A DNA stretch of 64,000 nt from Paracoccus marinus (lineage in GTDB: Bacteria > Pseudomonadota > Alphaproteobacteria > Rhodobacterales > Rhodobacteraceae): NCBI RefSeq assembly GCF_007018965.1, contig NZ_VJYZ01000033.1:186001-250000 (forward strand), given 5' to 3'. The notes beneath the pieces are model-generated. The model was not told the origin of the DNA, made no database searches, and was given only the letters and a program-made list of their open reading frames with translations. This document shows positions 55,024 through 63,873 of the stretch, piece by piece (the stretch's first letter is position 1; each line of letters starts with the position of its first letter). The position numbers and the translations under genes are program-made.

Positions 55024-57204
55024 TCAGAACTTCACGCCGGCGCCGATGCCGACGACCCGGCCCCGGCCGACATAGGCGGACGCGACGCCGGGCGCGACCG
55101 GCACCGAGTAATGCACCGGCCGTTCGTTCAGCAGGTTGTTTGCAAAGGCATAGATCGACGTCGCCCCGTCTTCCCAGCCCACGCGCAGATCGACGGTGTG
55201 ATATTCGTCCAGCAGGCCCGTGTTCGCGATGTCGGAATAGCGCTCGCCCACGAAGGCGTAGCTGCCCGACACGACGACCTCGCCCGGCAGATCGGCAAGC
55301 GGCGTGCGATAGCTCGCCGAAAGGTTGGCCGAGAACGATGGCACCTGCGGCACCTCGTTGCCGTCCCGGACCCCGGTCGAAGCCGAGCCGGCCGAGACGC
55401 CCACCAGTCGCGATTTCAGCGCCGAGAAACCGCCCGAAAGTTCAAGCCCGTCGATCGGCTCGGCGGTCAGGCTGACGTCGATGCCGTGGCTGCGGTAATC
55501 CTCGCTCGCGTAGTACAGCGCGAAGGTCCGGGGATCGAAGGTCGCCAGCTGGCCGTCGGCCACGTCGTTGTAGAACAGGCTTGCGTTCAGCCTGAACCGG
55601 TCGTTGAGCCGGACCTTGGTCCCCAGTTCGTGGGTCCACGAGGTCGAGGGCGAAAAGGCGGGCGTCGTCACCCCGAGCGGCGCGAAGTTCGTGCTTTTCT
55701 CGAACCCGCCCGAGGCGTAGCCGCGCGCGATCGAGGCATAGGCCATCGCCTCGTCCGCCCAGCTGTAGGACAGGGCAATCCGCCCGACCGCGTAGCTGTC
55801 CGACACGGTGTCGTCCTGTGCGAAGCCGGCGACGGTGCCGGGGAACCCGTTGCCGGTGTAGCGCCCTTCCAGCGACTGCTTGTCGTGCGCCAGCCGCAGC
55901 CCGCCCGACGCCGTCCAGTTCGGGCCCAGGTCCACGGTGGCATCGCCGAAGATGCCGACCGTCGTGCTGGTGATGAGGTTGTCGACCGTGCCGTTGGTCA
56001 GCGCCCCCACCCCGGGATTGAGCGCGCCGATCACCGGGTTTTCCATCTCGCGGCGGTAATCGTAGCGCGAGCGGAAGTAGTTGCCGCCGACGACCCACTG
56101 CACGGCGGAACCTTCGGCCGAGTTCACCCTCAGCTCCTGCACGAACGTCCGCTCGTGCTCGTCGCTGCGGTAATAGTCGCGGCCTTCGGCGTTGAAGAAC
56201 GACGCGGGCTGGCCGCTCAGCGCGCTGAAGAAGAAAGCGTCCGAATAGTCGTTGTCGGCCTTGAGCCGAACGTCCTGGTAGCTGGTGACCGAGGTCAGGA
56301 TGACGGACCCCAGGTCCTTTTCGACCTTCACCGTGCCGTAGCCCAGCTTCTGGCGATTGAACGGCTCGTAATCCGCGCCGCTGACGGGAAAGCCGGAACT
56401 GTCGGCGAGGATGTTCGAGGGATCGTTGCGCTCGCTTGAGCTGTAGGCGCCGGTCACGTCGATGGTGAGCGTGTCGTCGGGCGTGAAGCGCAGCGTGCCG
56501 CGCCCGGCGCCAAGCCGTGCGCCGCCGTCGCTTTCGCCGCGGACCGGGTTCTCGATGTCGCCGTCGAAGTCGCTGAACCGCAGCACCGCGCGCCCGGCGA
56601 CCTTGTCGGGCACGACCCATCCGCCGACGGCCGCCTGCGCGTAGGCATGCCCGTCGCTGCCGATTTCGGTGTCCAGCCGGTAGTCGCGCTCGCCATCCGC
56701 CGTGCGGCTGACCACGTCGATCGAACCGCCGAGCGCGTTGCGCCCGAAGGTCGTTCCCTGCGGCCCGCGAAGAACCTCGACCCGCTCGACATCCAGCAGC
56801 GGCGCGTTCAGGCCCGACAGGCTGGACGGCACGCCATCGACCGAAAAGCCCACGGTGCTGTCCAGCGGGTTCAGCGCCGTCCCCAGCGTCGCCACGCCGC
56901 GCATGGTCAGGTAGCCTTCGCCGAAGCGCGCGAAGTCGACGAAGTTCGTGCCCGGGGCCGCGCGCGCGATGGCGTTCGCGCTGTCGAGCGAGGACGCCGG
57001 AAACTGAAGCGGCGTCACCACGGTGGTCGAGATGGGCAGCGTCGCCTCGTCCTCGGTGCGCTTGCGGGCCGTCAGGACGATCGTGTCCAGCACCAGCGGT
57101 TCGGCGGCGGTCTGCGCGCGAAGCGGGGCCACCTCGACGCCGGTGGCGGTGACGAGGATGGCAGTGCCCAGAAGCAATGCGCGGCGGTGTGCAGGCTGGT
57201 GCAA
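55024..57204 (-). CDS. TonB-dependent siderophore receptor
   Basis: This protein of 726 residues is an outer-membrane gated channel. A signal peptide (HRRALLLGTAILVTATGVEVAPLRAQ region), a plug domain (LDTIVLTARKRTEDEATLPISTTVV ... VEVLRGPQGTTFGRNALGGSIDVVS) and a ~550-residue beta-barrel ending in VGIGAGVKF are visible; the C-terminal Phe is typical. The start is uncertain: a TTG at 57204 has AGGGA eight bases upstream and puts the signal peptide at the N-terminus, whereas the ATG at 57351 adds a ~50-residue Pro/Thr-rich leader. First gene of the receptor / fused ABC / ABC operon; the ligand is unknown. Confidence 0.88.
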   Translation of the reverse strand: MHQPAHRRALLLGTAILVTATGVEVAPLRAQTAAEPLVLDTIVLTARKRTEDEATLPISTTVVTPLQFPASSLDSANAIARAAPGTNFVDFARFGEGYLTMRGVATLGTALNPLDSTVGFSVDGVPSSLSGLNAPLLDVERVEVLRGPQGTTFGRNALGGSIDVVSRTADGERDYRLDTEIGSDGHAYAQAAVGGWVVPDKVAGRAVLRFSDFDGDIENPVRGESDGGARLGAGRGTLRFTPDDTLTIDVTGAYSSSERNDPSNILADSSGFPVSGADYEPFNRQKLGYGTVKVEKDLGSVILTSVTSYQDVRLKADNDYSDAFFFSALSGQPASFFNAEGRDYYRSDEHERTFVQELRVNSAEGSAVQWVVGGNYFRSRYDYRREMENPVIGALNPGVGALTNGTVDNLITSTTVGIFGDATVDLGPNWTASGGLRLAHDKQSLEGRYTGNGFPGTVAGFAQDDTVSDSYAVGRIALSYSWADEAMAYASIARGYASGGFEKSTNFAPLGVTTPAFSPSTSWTHELGTKVRLNDRFRLNASLFYNDVADGQLATFDPRTFALYYASEDYRSHGIDVSLTAEPIDGLELSGGFSALKSRLVGVSAGSASTGVRDGNEVPQVPSFSANLSASYRTPLADLPGEVVVSGSYAFVGERYSDIANTGLLDEYHTVDLRVGWEDGATSIYAFANNLLNERPVHYSVPVAPGVASAYVGRGRVVGIGAGVKF

Positions 57205-57351
57205 GTTTCGGGTCCCTGAAGCTGTCGGCGGGGCGGTGTCGGTGCCCGCCGGGGGAAGGCGACTGTTTCTGTCGGCTTCTACGCCCGCCGGTCGCGCCGA
57301 CGCCAGTCTCATGTCTGTCGCGTGACGGTGAAAGATCGTCGGCGGACGCAA

Positions 57352-58338
57352 TTATCCGGCGCGGCCCGATCCGGCCGCGCGCGGCAGGTGACTGAACTGC
57401 TGCTTGTAGGCCACGCTGAACGCCGACGGGCTGGCGAAGCCCACCTTGCGGCCAGCCTCGGCCACGGCAAGGCCGTGATCGACCAGCAGGATGCGCGCGA
57501 CCGACAGCCGCTGCTGGCGCACATACCCGAAGATCGTGGTGCCGAAGGCCATGCGGAAGGATCGTTGCAGCGTCGTCACGTTGGTGCCGACGCGGCGGGC
57601 CAGTTCAAGGGTCGCGGGCGGGGCGATCAGGTCCGCGTCGAGGATCGCGCGCGCTTCCATCATGCGGTCGTAGTGGCGATGACCCAGCGCCGCCACCAGC
57701 GCGCCCCGGCGGCTCAGCTGGTCGGCGATCTCGGTCACCAGATGAAGGGTGCTGCTTTCCAGAAACAGCCCGGCCAGCGTGCCGGTATAGGCGTGGTCCA
57801 GCACGCGGCGCGCGCGCTCGACCAGCTGGCCCGACGGGGCCAGCATTTCGGTGTGGAACTCGCGCCCGAGGATGTCGTGCAGCGCGGCGATACCGTCGTC
57901 GGCCACCAGCGCGCCGAAGCGATCGAAGAAGCGCGGGCGGATCGTGAAGCCGACGCTGGCGCTGTGGCTGCCGGGGACCGCCGTCCACGCGCAGGTGCTG
58001 CGCCTGCCGTAGCCGACCATCACGGGCGCGTTCAGTTTCTTGGCGACCGCATGGCGCCCGTCCACGGTCATCGCCTGCGGCGCGCCCGCAAGCTGGATCC
58101 CGCACACGATCGACGGCTCGACCTCGACCGTGATGCTGCGGTCGATCTGGCAGATCACGTCGTTGGCGGTTAGAATCAGCCCCGGCTGAACCTCGCGCAC
58201 CAGCAGGCGGCCGCGGAACAGCCCGGTGTCCATGATCGCGGGCGACAGGTCCTGCGGCTCGATCCCGAGCGAGGCCTCGGCGCTGGCCTGCAGCATCTGC
58301 GAGGGGGTGAAGGTTTGCGTCGAACAGTGACAGGTCAT
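57352..58338 (-). CDS. AraC-family regulator (PchR-like) of the siderophore operon
   Basis: This protein of 328 residues has the N-terminal layout of PchR/YbtA-type regulators, which respond to ferri-siderophores, with the text ITVEVEPSIVCGIQLAG, then a C-terminal AraC domain (ATLELARRVGTNVTTLQRSFRMAFGTTIFGYVRQQRLSVARILL ... GRKVGFASPSAFSVAYKQQFS). It lies on the same strand, 147 bases ahead of the receptor gene, and is the likely activator of the operon. Candidate repeated sites occur in its own upstream region. Confidence 0.88.
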   Translation of the reverse strand: MTCHCSTQTFTPSQMLQASAEASLGIEPQDLSPAIMDTGLFRGRLLVREVQPGLILTANDVICQIDRSITVEVEPSIVCGIQLAGAPQAMTVDGRHAVAKKLNAPVMVGYGRRSTCAWTAVPGSHSASVGFTIRPRFFDRFGALVADDGIAALHDILGREFHTEMLAPSGQLVERARRVLDHAYTGTLAGLFLESSTLHLVTEIADQLSRRGALVAALGHRHYDRMMEARAILDADLIAPPATLELARRVGTNVTTLQRSFRMAFGTTIFGYVRQQRLSVARILLVDHGLAVAEAGRKVGFASPSAFSVAYKQQFSHLPRAAGSGRAG

Positions 58339-58351
58339 GATGCGAAACCGC

Positions 58352-58418
58352 GCAGGGTGACTGCGCCAGGAAGGTTGCCGGGTCTGACAGGCGTGCGGGA
58401 CGGCGTGCAGGGTGACTG
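58352..58418. promoter_or_regulatory. Direct repeats upstream of the PchR-like regulator
   Basis: The 12-base sequence GCAGGGTGACTG occurs at 58352-58363 and 58407-58418 in the same orientation, 55 bases apart (about five helical turns). A shorter TGACTG is at 58458. They sit just ahead of the regulator gene, as expected of AraC-type operators. Confidence 0.45.
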
Positions 58419-58471
58419 GCTGCGCGGTCAGGTGGGCGGCGATGGCCCGGACGCACGTGACTGCCGGGGAC

Positions 58472-58477
58472 TATAAT
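58472..58477 (+). promoter_or_regulatory. Candidate -10 element for the GNAT gene
   Basis: TATAAT (58472-58477) is a perfect -10 hexamer in a GC-rich region. It overlaps an in-frame ATG (58476) of the downstream gene, which argues that translation begins later, at the GTG at 58521. Confidence 0.4.
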
Positions 58478-58520
58478 GCAGCAGGGCCCGGGATCAATTC
58501 ATTCAGGCGCGCCGGCCGGC

Positions 58521-59021
58521 GTGCGCCTTGTCAGCCCGCTGCCGCTTGCGCTCAGGGCAGAAGCGGCGCGGCTGATCTGCGATGCGTTCGGGCACCGGAT
58601 CGCGCCCCGGGCGGGCGGGCGGCGGCGGCTGGCGCTGGTCCGGCGCGGGCTTGCCCGCGACCGCGTGATCGGCGCGGTGGACGGGCGCGGGCGGTTGCTG
58701 GGGCTGACTGGGCTGCGCGGCGCGGACGGCGGCGCGGTGCGGCTGCCCGGGCGCAGGCTCGACCCGCTGCGGGCGCTGGTCGCGCCGCGCACCCGCGACA
58801 TGGTGCTGGACTGCCTCGTCGTGGCGCCGGGGTCGCGCGGGCGGGGGATCGCGGCGCTGCTCGTCGCCGCCGCGCTGGCCGAGGCGCGCCGGCGAGGGCA
58901 CCCCGCGCTCAGGGCCGAGGTCGAGCGCCGGAACGCCCCGGCGCTCGCGCTGTTCAGCCGCGCGGGGTTCACCCCGCAGGCCGGGCTGCCGGGCTGGGCG
59001 CGGGTGCTGCGCCGCATCTGA
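58521..59021 (+). CDS. GNAT-family N-acetyltransferase
   Basis: This protein of 166 residues (from a GTG start; an ATG at 58476 would add 15) is an acetyl-CoA-dependent acyltransferase. The acetyl-CoA loop is VVAPGSRGRGIAALLVAAALAEARRRG with the family Q/R-x-x-G-x-G/A pattern, followed by NAPALALFSRAGF. The substrate is unknown. The protein is extremely Arg/Ala-rich. Confidence 0.82.
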   Translation: MRLVSPLPLALRAEAARLICDAFGHRIAPRAGGRRRLALVRRGLARDRVIGAVDGRGRLLGLTGLRGADGGAVRLPGRRLDPLRALVAPRTRDMVLDCLVVAPGSRGRGIAALLVAAALAEARRRGHPALRAEVERRNAPALALFSRAGFTPQAGLPGWARVLRRI

Positions 59022-59214
59022 CACGCCGCGTGGGCGCGTCGCCCTTGGCGACGCCGGCAAGGTCCGCCAGCAGCGTGCGCGACGGCGCCCACATACCCTC
59101 CCTGCATCCGCCCTCACGTTCCCGCACAGCGCAATGTCCCGTTCGGCGCAGGGAACCGCCGCGATCCCCCGCGGCTTGACCGTCACCACCGCGAAACCCT
59201 GCCCGGAGAACATC

Positions 59215-60306
59215 ATGGCTACCCCCAAGGACCCGGTCCCCTATTCGCCCGATGTCGAGGAAATCCAGCCGGACGAGCGCGAGACGGCGGAAAAGATCGC
59301 CGAGCAGATGGTCTATATCGTGGACCGCACCCACGAGGTCGACGGCCACGCCGTCCGTTCGGTCCACGCAAAGAGCCACGCGATCCTCAAGGGCACGCTG
59401 ACCGTCCACGACGGCCTGCCGGCGGAACTGGCGCAGGGCATCTTCGCCGCGCCGCGCAGCTACGACGTGCTGCTGCGGATCTCGACCATCCCCGGCGACG
59501 TGCTGCGCGACAGCGTTTCGGTGCCGCGCGGGCTTGCGATCAAGGTATTCGACGTGCCCGGCGAGCGGCTGCCGGGGACCGAGGGGGAAAACACGCAGGA
59601 CTTCCTGATGGCGGGCGGTCCGGTCTTTTCGGCGCCCGACGCCTGGAATTTCCTGTCGAACCTCAAGCTGCTCGCGCTGACGACCGAGCGGGCCGAGGGC
59701 GCGAAGGCGGCGCTGTCCGCCGTGCTGCGCCCGGTCGAACGCGCGATCGAGGCGCTGGGGCTGAAAAGCCCGACCCTGTCCACCTTCGGCGGCTACCTGC
59801 CCACCAATCCCCTGGGCGAGGATTTCTTCAGCCAGGTGCCGCTGCGCTACGGCGACTATATCGCCAAGTTCAACGTCACGCCCGAATCCGACAGCTTCAA
59901 GGCGTTGAAGGGGAAAGAGGTCAAGCTGGACGATCCCAACGTGCTGCGCGAGGCGGTGATCGACGAGCTTGCCCGGCACGGCGGCGCGTGGACCCTGAAG
60001 GTGCAGCTGTGCCGCGACCTCAAGAAGATGCCGATCGAGGATGCGTCCGTCGAGTGGAGCGAGAAGCTGAGCCCCTATCAGCCGGTCGCGACGATCAGCG
60101 TGCCCGCGCAGGAAGCGTGGAGCGCGGACCGCGCCGCCAAGGTGGACGAGCGGATCGCGTTCCGCCCGTGGCACGGGGTCGAGGCGCACCGGCCGCTCGG
60201 CAACATCATGCGGGCGCGGCGGCACGTCTATCCGATCGCGGCCGGGCATCGCAGCAAGCTGACCGGCTGCCCGCTGCACGAACCGTCCACGCTGCCGGAC
60301 CTGTAG
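59215..60306 (+). CDS. Catalase-family haem protein (SrpA-like, small)
   Basis: This protein of 363 residues belongs to the catalase superfamily but is shorter than classical catalases (~480). The segment VRSVHAKSHAILKGTLTVHDG carries the distal histidine, and FAAPRSYDVLLRIS and SVSVPRGLAIKVFDVPGE follow. Toward the C-terminus, NIMRARRHVYPIAAGHR could hold the haem-ligand tyrosine. Such small forms have peroxidase or other haem-dependent roles. GGAGAA precedes the ATG. It ends 25 bases before a convergent gene with a palindrome between them. Confidence 0.85.
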   Translation: MATPKDPVPYSPDVEEIQPDERETAEKIAEQMVYIVDRTHEVDGHAVRSVHAKSHAILKGTLTVHDGLPAELAQGIFAAPRSYDVLLRISTIPGDVLRDSVSVPRGLAIKVFDVPGERLPGTEGENTQDFLMAGGPVFSAPDAWNFLSNLKLLALTTERAEGAKAALSAVLRPVERAIEALGLKSPTLSTFGGYLPTNPLGEDFFSQVPLRYGDYIAKFNVTPESDSFKALKGKEVKLDDPNVLREAVIDELARHGGAWTLKVQLCRDLKKMPIEDASVEWSEKLSPYQPVATISVPAQEAWSADRAAKVDERIAFRPWHGVEAHRPLGNIMRARRHVYPIAAGHRSKLTGCPLHEPSTLPDL

Positions 60307-60320
60307 GCGCGGGAACGAGC

Positions 60321-60347
60321 GGACGGCGGACTCAGGCGCCGCCGTCC
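60321..60347. terminator. Palindrome between convergent genes
   Basis: A perfect 9-base inverted repeat GGACGGCGG / CCGCCGTCC with a 9-base spacer spans the end of the minus-strand gene and lies 14 bases after the catalase-like stop. There is no T-tract, so it could be a Rho-dependent or bidirectional stop. Confidence 0.5.
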
Positions 60348-61369
60348 TCCGCTGTAACTGGCCTCCCGTTCGCTGGGCCGGCCGTCGCCGCCGCCCCGAA
60401 AATGCCCGAGGTCTGGGCCAGCAGGACAAAGGCGCGGCCCGACCGTGTCTCGGTCAGCGCGGCCAGGAAATCGTCGTCCAGATCGGGCGCCATGCGCGCC
60501 ATCATCCGGTCGAACTGGCGCAGGAAGTGGTGGGCCGCATCGCGGAAGATTTCGTCCCCGCGCAGCAGGTGGGCGGACACGTCGAGCGCGTTCGGGTCCG
60601 ACACCCCGGCCAGCACCGCGACCTGCGGGCCGCGCACGCCTTCGGCGAAGGCGCGCCATGCCGATGCGGGACCGGGGGCGGGCGCAAGCTCGTCCATGTA
60701 GATGCCGGCCTGCGCCAGCAGCGTCACGACATCCTGCGCGGCGCGGATCAGGCGCATCGTGTCGTGGTCGGCCAGCGCCGCCTGCAGCGCCCGGATCGCC
60801 AGATGGTCGTCCGGCCCGTCGGGAAAGTTCAGCGCCCGCAACAGGTCGATCGCCGACACCGAAACGGACGCGGCATCGTCGAGCGGCAGCGCGGTCTGGC
60901 GGCTATCGGCGACAGGGTCGGGCCGGGCGGCGCGCACGGGCTGCGCCGCCGGCCGGGGCTGCGCGCGGGGGCGCGCGTCGGCGGGCGCTGCCCGGCCGGG
61001 GCGCGGCCCGGTGTCGGCGGCCGGATGCGGCGGCTCGGTCCCGAAGCCCGCGCCCGGACCCGGTCGGGTCAACGGCGCGCCGCCTTGCAGATGCGCGAGG
61101 TCGGCGCGCAGGGCGTCCGCCTCGGCCCGCAGTGCGGCGATGGCGCGGGCGAAGCCCACGGCCAGCCAGATCAGCGCCAGCGGCATCGCCACGCCGCTGA
61201 GCCGCATCAGCCAGCCGCCGCCGTTCCCGCCATCGCCCCCCGGCGCCAGCCACGCGAACAGCAGGACCAGCAGCAGCCAGCCCGCCGACGCCGCGGCACC
61301 CGCGACGATCGCCCGGTCCGCTACTGCTGCGTCCAGCGCGGCCTCGGCGCGGCCGCGCACGTCACTCAT
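60332..61369 (-). CDS. Hypothetical membrane protein upstream in the greA unit
   Basis: This protein of 345 residues has two hydrophobic segments in the first ~80 residues ([15 protein letters not shown] and [19 protein letters not shown]), a short coiled-coil ([15 protein letters not shown]), a ~60-residue Pro/Arg/Ala linker, then a soluble helical C-terminal domain (residues ~165-330). Such proteins are found next to greA in Rhodobacterales. It overlaps greA by eight bases and follows it in the transcript. The function is unknown. Confidence 0.75.
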   Translation of the reverse strand: MSDVRGRAEAALDAAVADRAIVAGAAASAGWLLLVLLFAWLAPGGDGGNGGGWLMRLSGVAMPLALIWLAVGFARAIAALRAEADALRADLAHLQGGAPLTRPGPGAGFGTEPPHPAADTGPRPGRAAPADARPRAQPRPAAQPVRAARPDPVADSRQTALPLDDAASVSVSAIDLLRALNFPDGPDDHLAIRALQAALADHDTMRLIRAAQDVVTLLAQAGIYMDELAPAPGPASAWRAFAEGVRGPQVAVLAGVSDPNALDVSAHLLRGDEIFRDAAHHFLRQFDRMMARMAPDLDDDFLAALTETRSGRAFVLLAQTSGIFGAAATAGPANGRPVTAEDGGA

Positions 61370-61832
61370 ACCGGATCGACAGGATCTCGTAGGACTTCTC
61401 GCCCCCCGGGGTCGTCACCTCGACGCTGTCGCCCTCGTCCTTGCCGATCAGCGCGCGGGCCAGCGGCGAGCGCACGTTCAGCAGCCCGCGTTCAAGGTCC
61501 GCTTCCTGCTCGCCCACCAGCTGGAACGTCTTTTCCTCGTCGGTATCCTCGTCCACCACCGTGACACGGGCGCCGAACTTGATGCTGCCCGACAGCTTCG
61601 ACGTGTCGATGACCTCGGCGCGCGAGATCACCGCCTCCAGCTCCTTGATGCGGCCCTCGATGAAGCTCTGCTTTTCGCGGGCGGAGTGGTACTCGGCGTT
61701 CTCGGACAGGTCGCCATGCTCGCGCGCCTCGGCGATCGCGCGGATCACGGCGGGGCGTTCGACGCCCTTGAGCTGGCGCAACTCCCTGTCGAGGCCATCG
61801 AAGCCCATGCGGGTCATCGGTATCTTTTCCAT
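61362..61832 (-). CDS. greA: Transcription elongation factor GreA
   Basis: This protein of 156 residues rescues backtracked RNA polymerase by stimulating transcript cleavage. The N-terminal coiled-coil hairpin ends in [27 protein letters not shown], whose acidic tip (DLSENAEY) is the catalytic loop. The C-terminal globular domain follows ([37 protein letters not shown]). The start [12 protein letters not shown] was chosen, with GGAGGA just before it. It faces ETF-QO across 283 bases. Confidence 0.96.
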   Translation of the reverse strand: MEKIPMTRMGFDGLDRELRQLKGVERPAVIRAIAEAREHGDLSENAEYHSAREKQSFIEGRIKELEAVISRAEVIDTSKLSGSIKFGARVTVVDEDTDEEKTFQLVGEQEADLERGLLNVRSPLARALIGKDEGDSVEVTTPGGEKSYEILSIRYE

Positions 61833-62115
61833 CCGTCCTCCGGGCCGCGCCCGCTCAGAGCCAAATCGAACGCCCCCGGAATTGGTCGGGGGCGCAGTCC
61901 GGGCAACATCGTGGCCCGAACCCCGCCAGCATGCAAGCTGGCCATCGGCACGGCCGCGCGGGCAGGCCCGCACGATCCTGTGTCGCTGTGCCAAAGGGAA
62001 GCCCAGCCACGACGCGGCGGAACGCCCGTTCAAGCTACGCGGCGGAAAGATTGTGAACCCTGAACCGAGCTTCTAGTTAAGTCAGGTCAGCACGCCAGAA
62101 TGGGGGGAGCCAGCC
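61833..62115. other. Divergent region between greA and ETF-QO
   Basis: These 283 bases hold both promoters. A hairpin CGCCCCCG / CGGGGGCG (61871-61894) lies about 40 bases before the greA start and may be part of its leader. The stretch 62040-62095 is AT-rich and could hold the ETF-QO promoter. No small RNA or tRNA was recognised. Confidence 0.45.
61871..61894 (-). promoter_or_regulatory. Hairpin in the greA leader
   Basis: An 8-base perfect stem with an 8-base loop lies just upstream of greA on the sense side. It is followed by only weak T content (GTTCGATTT), so attenuation is possible but not shown. Confidence 0.35.
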
Positions 62116-63771
62116 GTGGACCAGATCGAACGCGAAGCCATGGATTTCGACGTCGTGATCGTGGGCGCGGGGCCGGCCGGCCTGTCGGCGGCGATCCGGC
62201 TGAAGCAGATCGATGCCGACCTTAACGTCGTCGTGCTGGAAAAAGGGTCCGAGGTCGGCGCGCATATCCTGTCGGGCGCGGTTCTGGACCCCGGCGCGCT
62301 GACCCGCCTGATCCCCGACTGGAAGGAACGCGGCGCGCCCATCAAGACCGAGGTCACGTCCGACAGCTTCCTGGTGCTGGGTGAGGCCGGGTCCGTCCGC
62401 ATCCCCGCCTGGCCGATGCCGCGCCTGATGTCCAACCACGGCAACTATATCGTGAGCCTCGGCAACGTCTGCCGCTGGCTGGCTGGTGAGGCCGAGGCGC
62501 TGGGCGTCGAGGTGTTCCCCGGCATGGCCGCGAGCGCGCTGGTGATGGACGGCGACCGCGTGGCGGGCGTCGTCGCGGGCGAGATGGGCAAGAACCACGA
62601 CGGCACCCCCGGCCCCGGCTACGAGCCGGGGATGGAGCTGCGCGGCAAGTACGTCTTCATCGCCGAGGGCGTGCGCGGGTCGCTCGCCAAGCAGCTGATG
62701 CAGGACTACGACCTGTCGGCCGGGCACGAGCCGCAGAAGTTCGGCATCGGCATGAAGGAAATCTGGGAAATCGACCCCGCCAAGCACAAGGAAGGCGCGG
62801 TCGTCCACACGATGGGGTGGCCCCTGGGCAAGAACGCGGGCGGCGGGTCGTTCATCTATCACGCCGAGAACAACCAGGTTTACCTGGGCTTCGTGGTCCA
62901 CCTGAACTACGAGAACCCGTACCTGAACCCGTATCTCGAGTTCCAGCGCTTCAAGCACCACCCCGCCATCGCCGACCTGCTCGAAGGCGGCAAGCGCGTC
63001 GCCTACGGCGCCCGCGCGATCAGCGAGGGCGGCTGGCAGTCGATCCCCAAGCTGACGGTGCCGGGTGCCGCGATCCTCGGCTGCTCGGCCGGCCTTGTGA
63101 ACGTGCCGCGCATCAAGGGCAGCCACAACGCGATCCAGTCGGGGATCCACGCGGCCGAGGCCGCCGCCGCCGCGATCGCCGCGGGCCGCGAGGGTGACGA
63201 GCTGGTGGATTACGAGGACGCGCTGCGGTCCGGGCCCATCGCCGACGACCTCAAGCGCGTGCGCAACGTCAAGCCCGCCTGGTCGCGCACCGGGATGATC
63301 GGGTCGCTGATGCTGGGGGGCGCGGACATGTGGTTCGCCTCGATCTTCCGGCGCAACTTCCTGCGGACGTGGAAGCACGGCAAGACCGACGCCGCCGCGA
63401 CGGGCAAGGCCGCGAAGTTCAAGCCGATCGCCTATCCGAAACCCGACGGCAAGCTGAGCTTCGACCGGCTGACGAACGTCGCCTTCTCGTTCACCAACCA
63501 CGAGGAAAGCCAGCCCAGCCATCTCAAGCTGAAGGACCCGTCGATCCCGATCCGCGTGAACCTGCCCGAGTTCGCGGAACCCGCGCAGCGTTACTGCCCG
63601 GCGGCCGTCTACGAGGTGGTCGAGGATGCGAGCGCCCCCGAAGGCGCGCGGTTCGTCATCAACTTCCAGAACTGCGTCCACTGCAAGACCTGCGACATCA
63701 AGGACCCCAGCCAGAACATCGTCTGGACGACGCCGCAGGGCGGCGACGGCCCGAACTATCCGAACATGTGA
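62116..63771 (+). CDS. Electron transfer flavoprotein-ubiquinone oxidoreductase
   Basis: This protein of 551 residues passes electrons from ETF to ubiquinone in the inner membrane. It begins at a GTG preceded by GGGGGGA. The FAD-binding motif is VVIVGAGPAGLSAAIRLKQ near residue 12, with HILSGAV later. Membrane-binding hydrophobic segments and the quinone site are in the middle. The 4Fe-4S cluster ligands are at the C-terminus (RYCPAAVYEV and NCVHCKTCDIKDP). EtfB/EtfA at 33537-35221 are the electron donors. Confidence 0.97.
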   Translation: MDQIEREAMDFDVVIVGAGPAGLSAAIRLKQIDADLNVVVLEKGSEVGAHILSGAVLDPGALTRLIPDWKERGAPIKTEVTSDSFLVLGEAGSVRIPAWPMPRLMSNHGNYIVSLGNVCRWLAGEAEALGVEVFPGMAASALVMDGDRVAGVVAGEMGKNHDGTPGPGYEPGMELRGKYVFIAEGVRGSLAKQLMQDYDLSAGHEPQKFGIGMKEIWEIDPAKHKEGAVVHTMGWPLGKNAGGGSFIYHAENNQVYLGFVVHLNYENPYLNPYLEFQRFKHHPAIADLLEGGKRVAYGARAISEGGWQSIPKLTVPGAAILGCSAGLVNVPRIKGSHNAIQSGIHAAEAAAAAIAAGREGDELVDYEDALRSGPIADDLKRVRNVKPAWSRTGMIGSLMLGGADMWFASIFRRNFLRTWKHGKTDAAATGKAAKFKPIAYPKPDGKLSFDRLTNVAFSFTNHEESQPSHLKLKDPSIPIRVNLPEFAEPAQRYCPAAVYEVVEDASAPEGARFVINFQNCVHCKTCDIKDPSQNIVWTTPQGGDGPNYPNM

Positions 63772-63873
63772 TCGCGGGTGTCCGGGGCTTCGGGGCGCGG
63801 GACGTTGCCCCGAAGCGGCCCTGCGTCTAGGGTCGGTCGACATGATTGACAGCCAGATCGGGCCGGACGCGAC

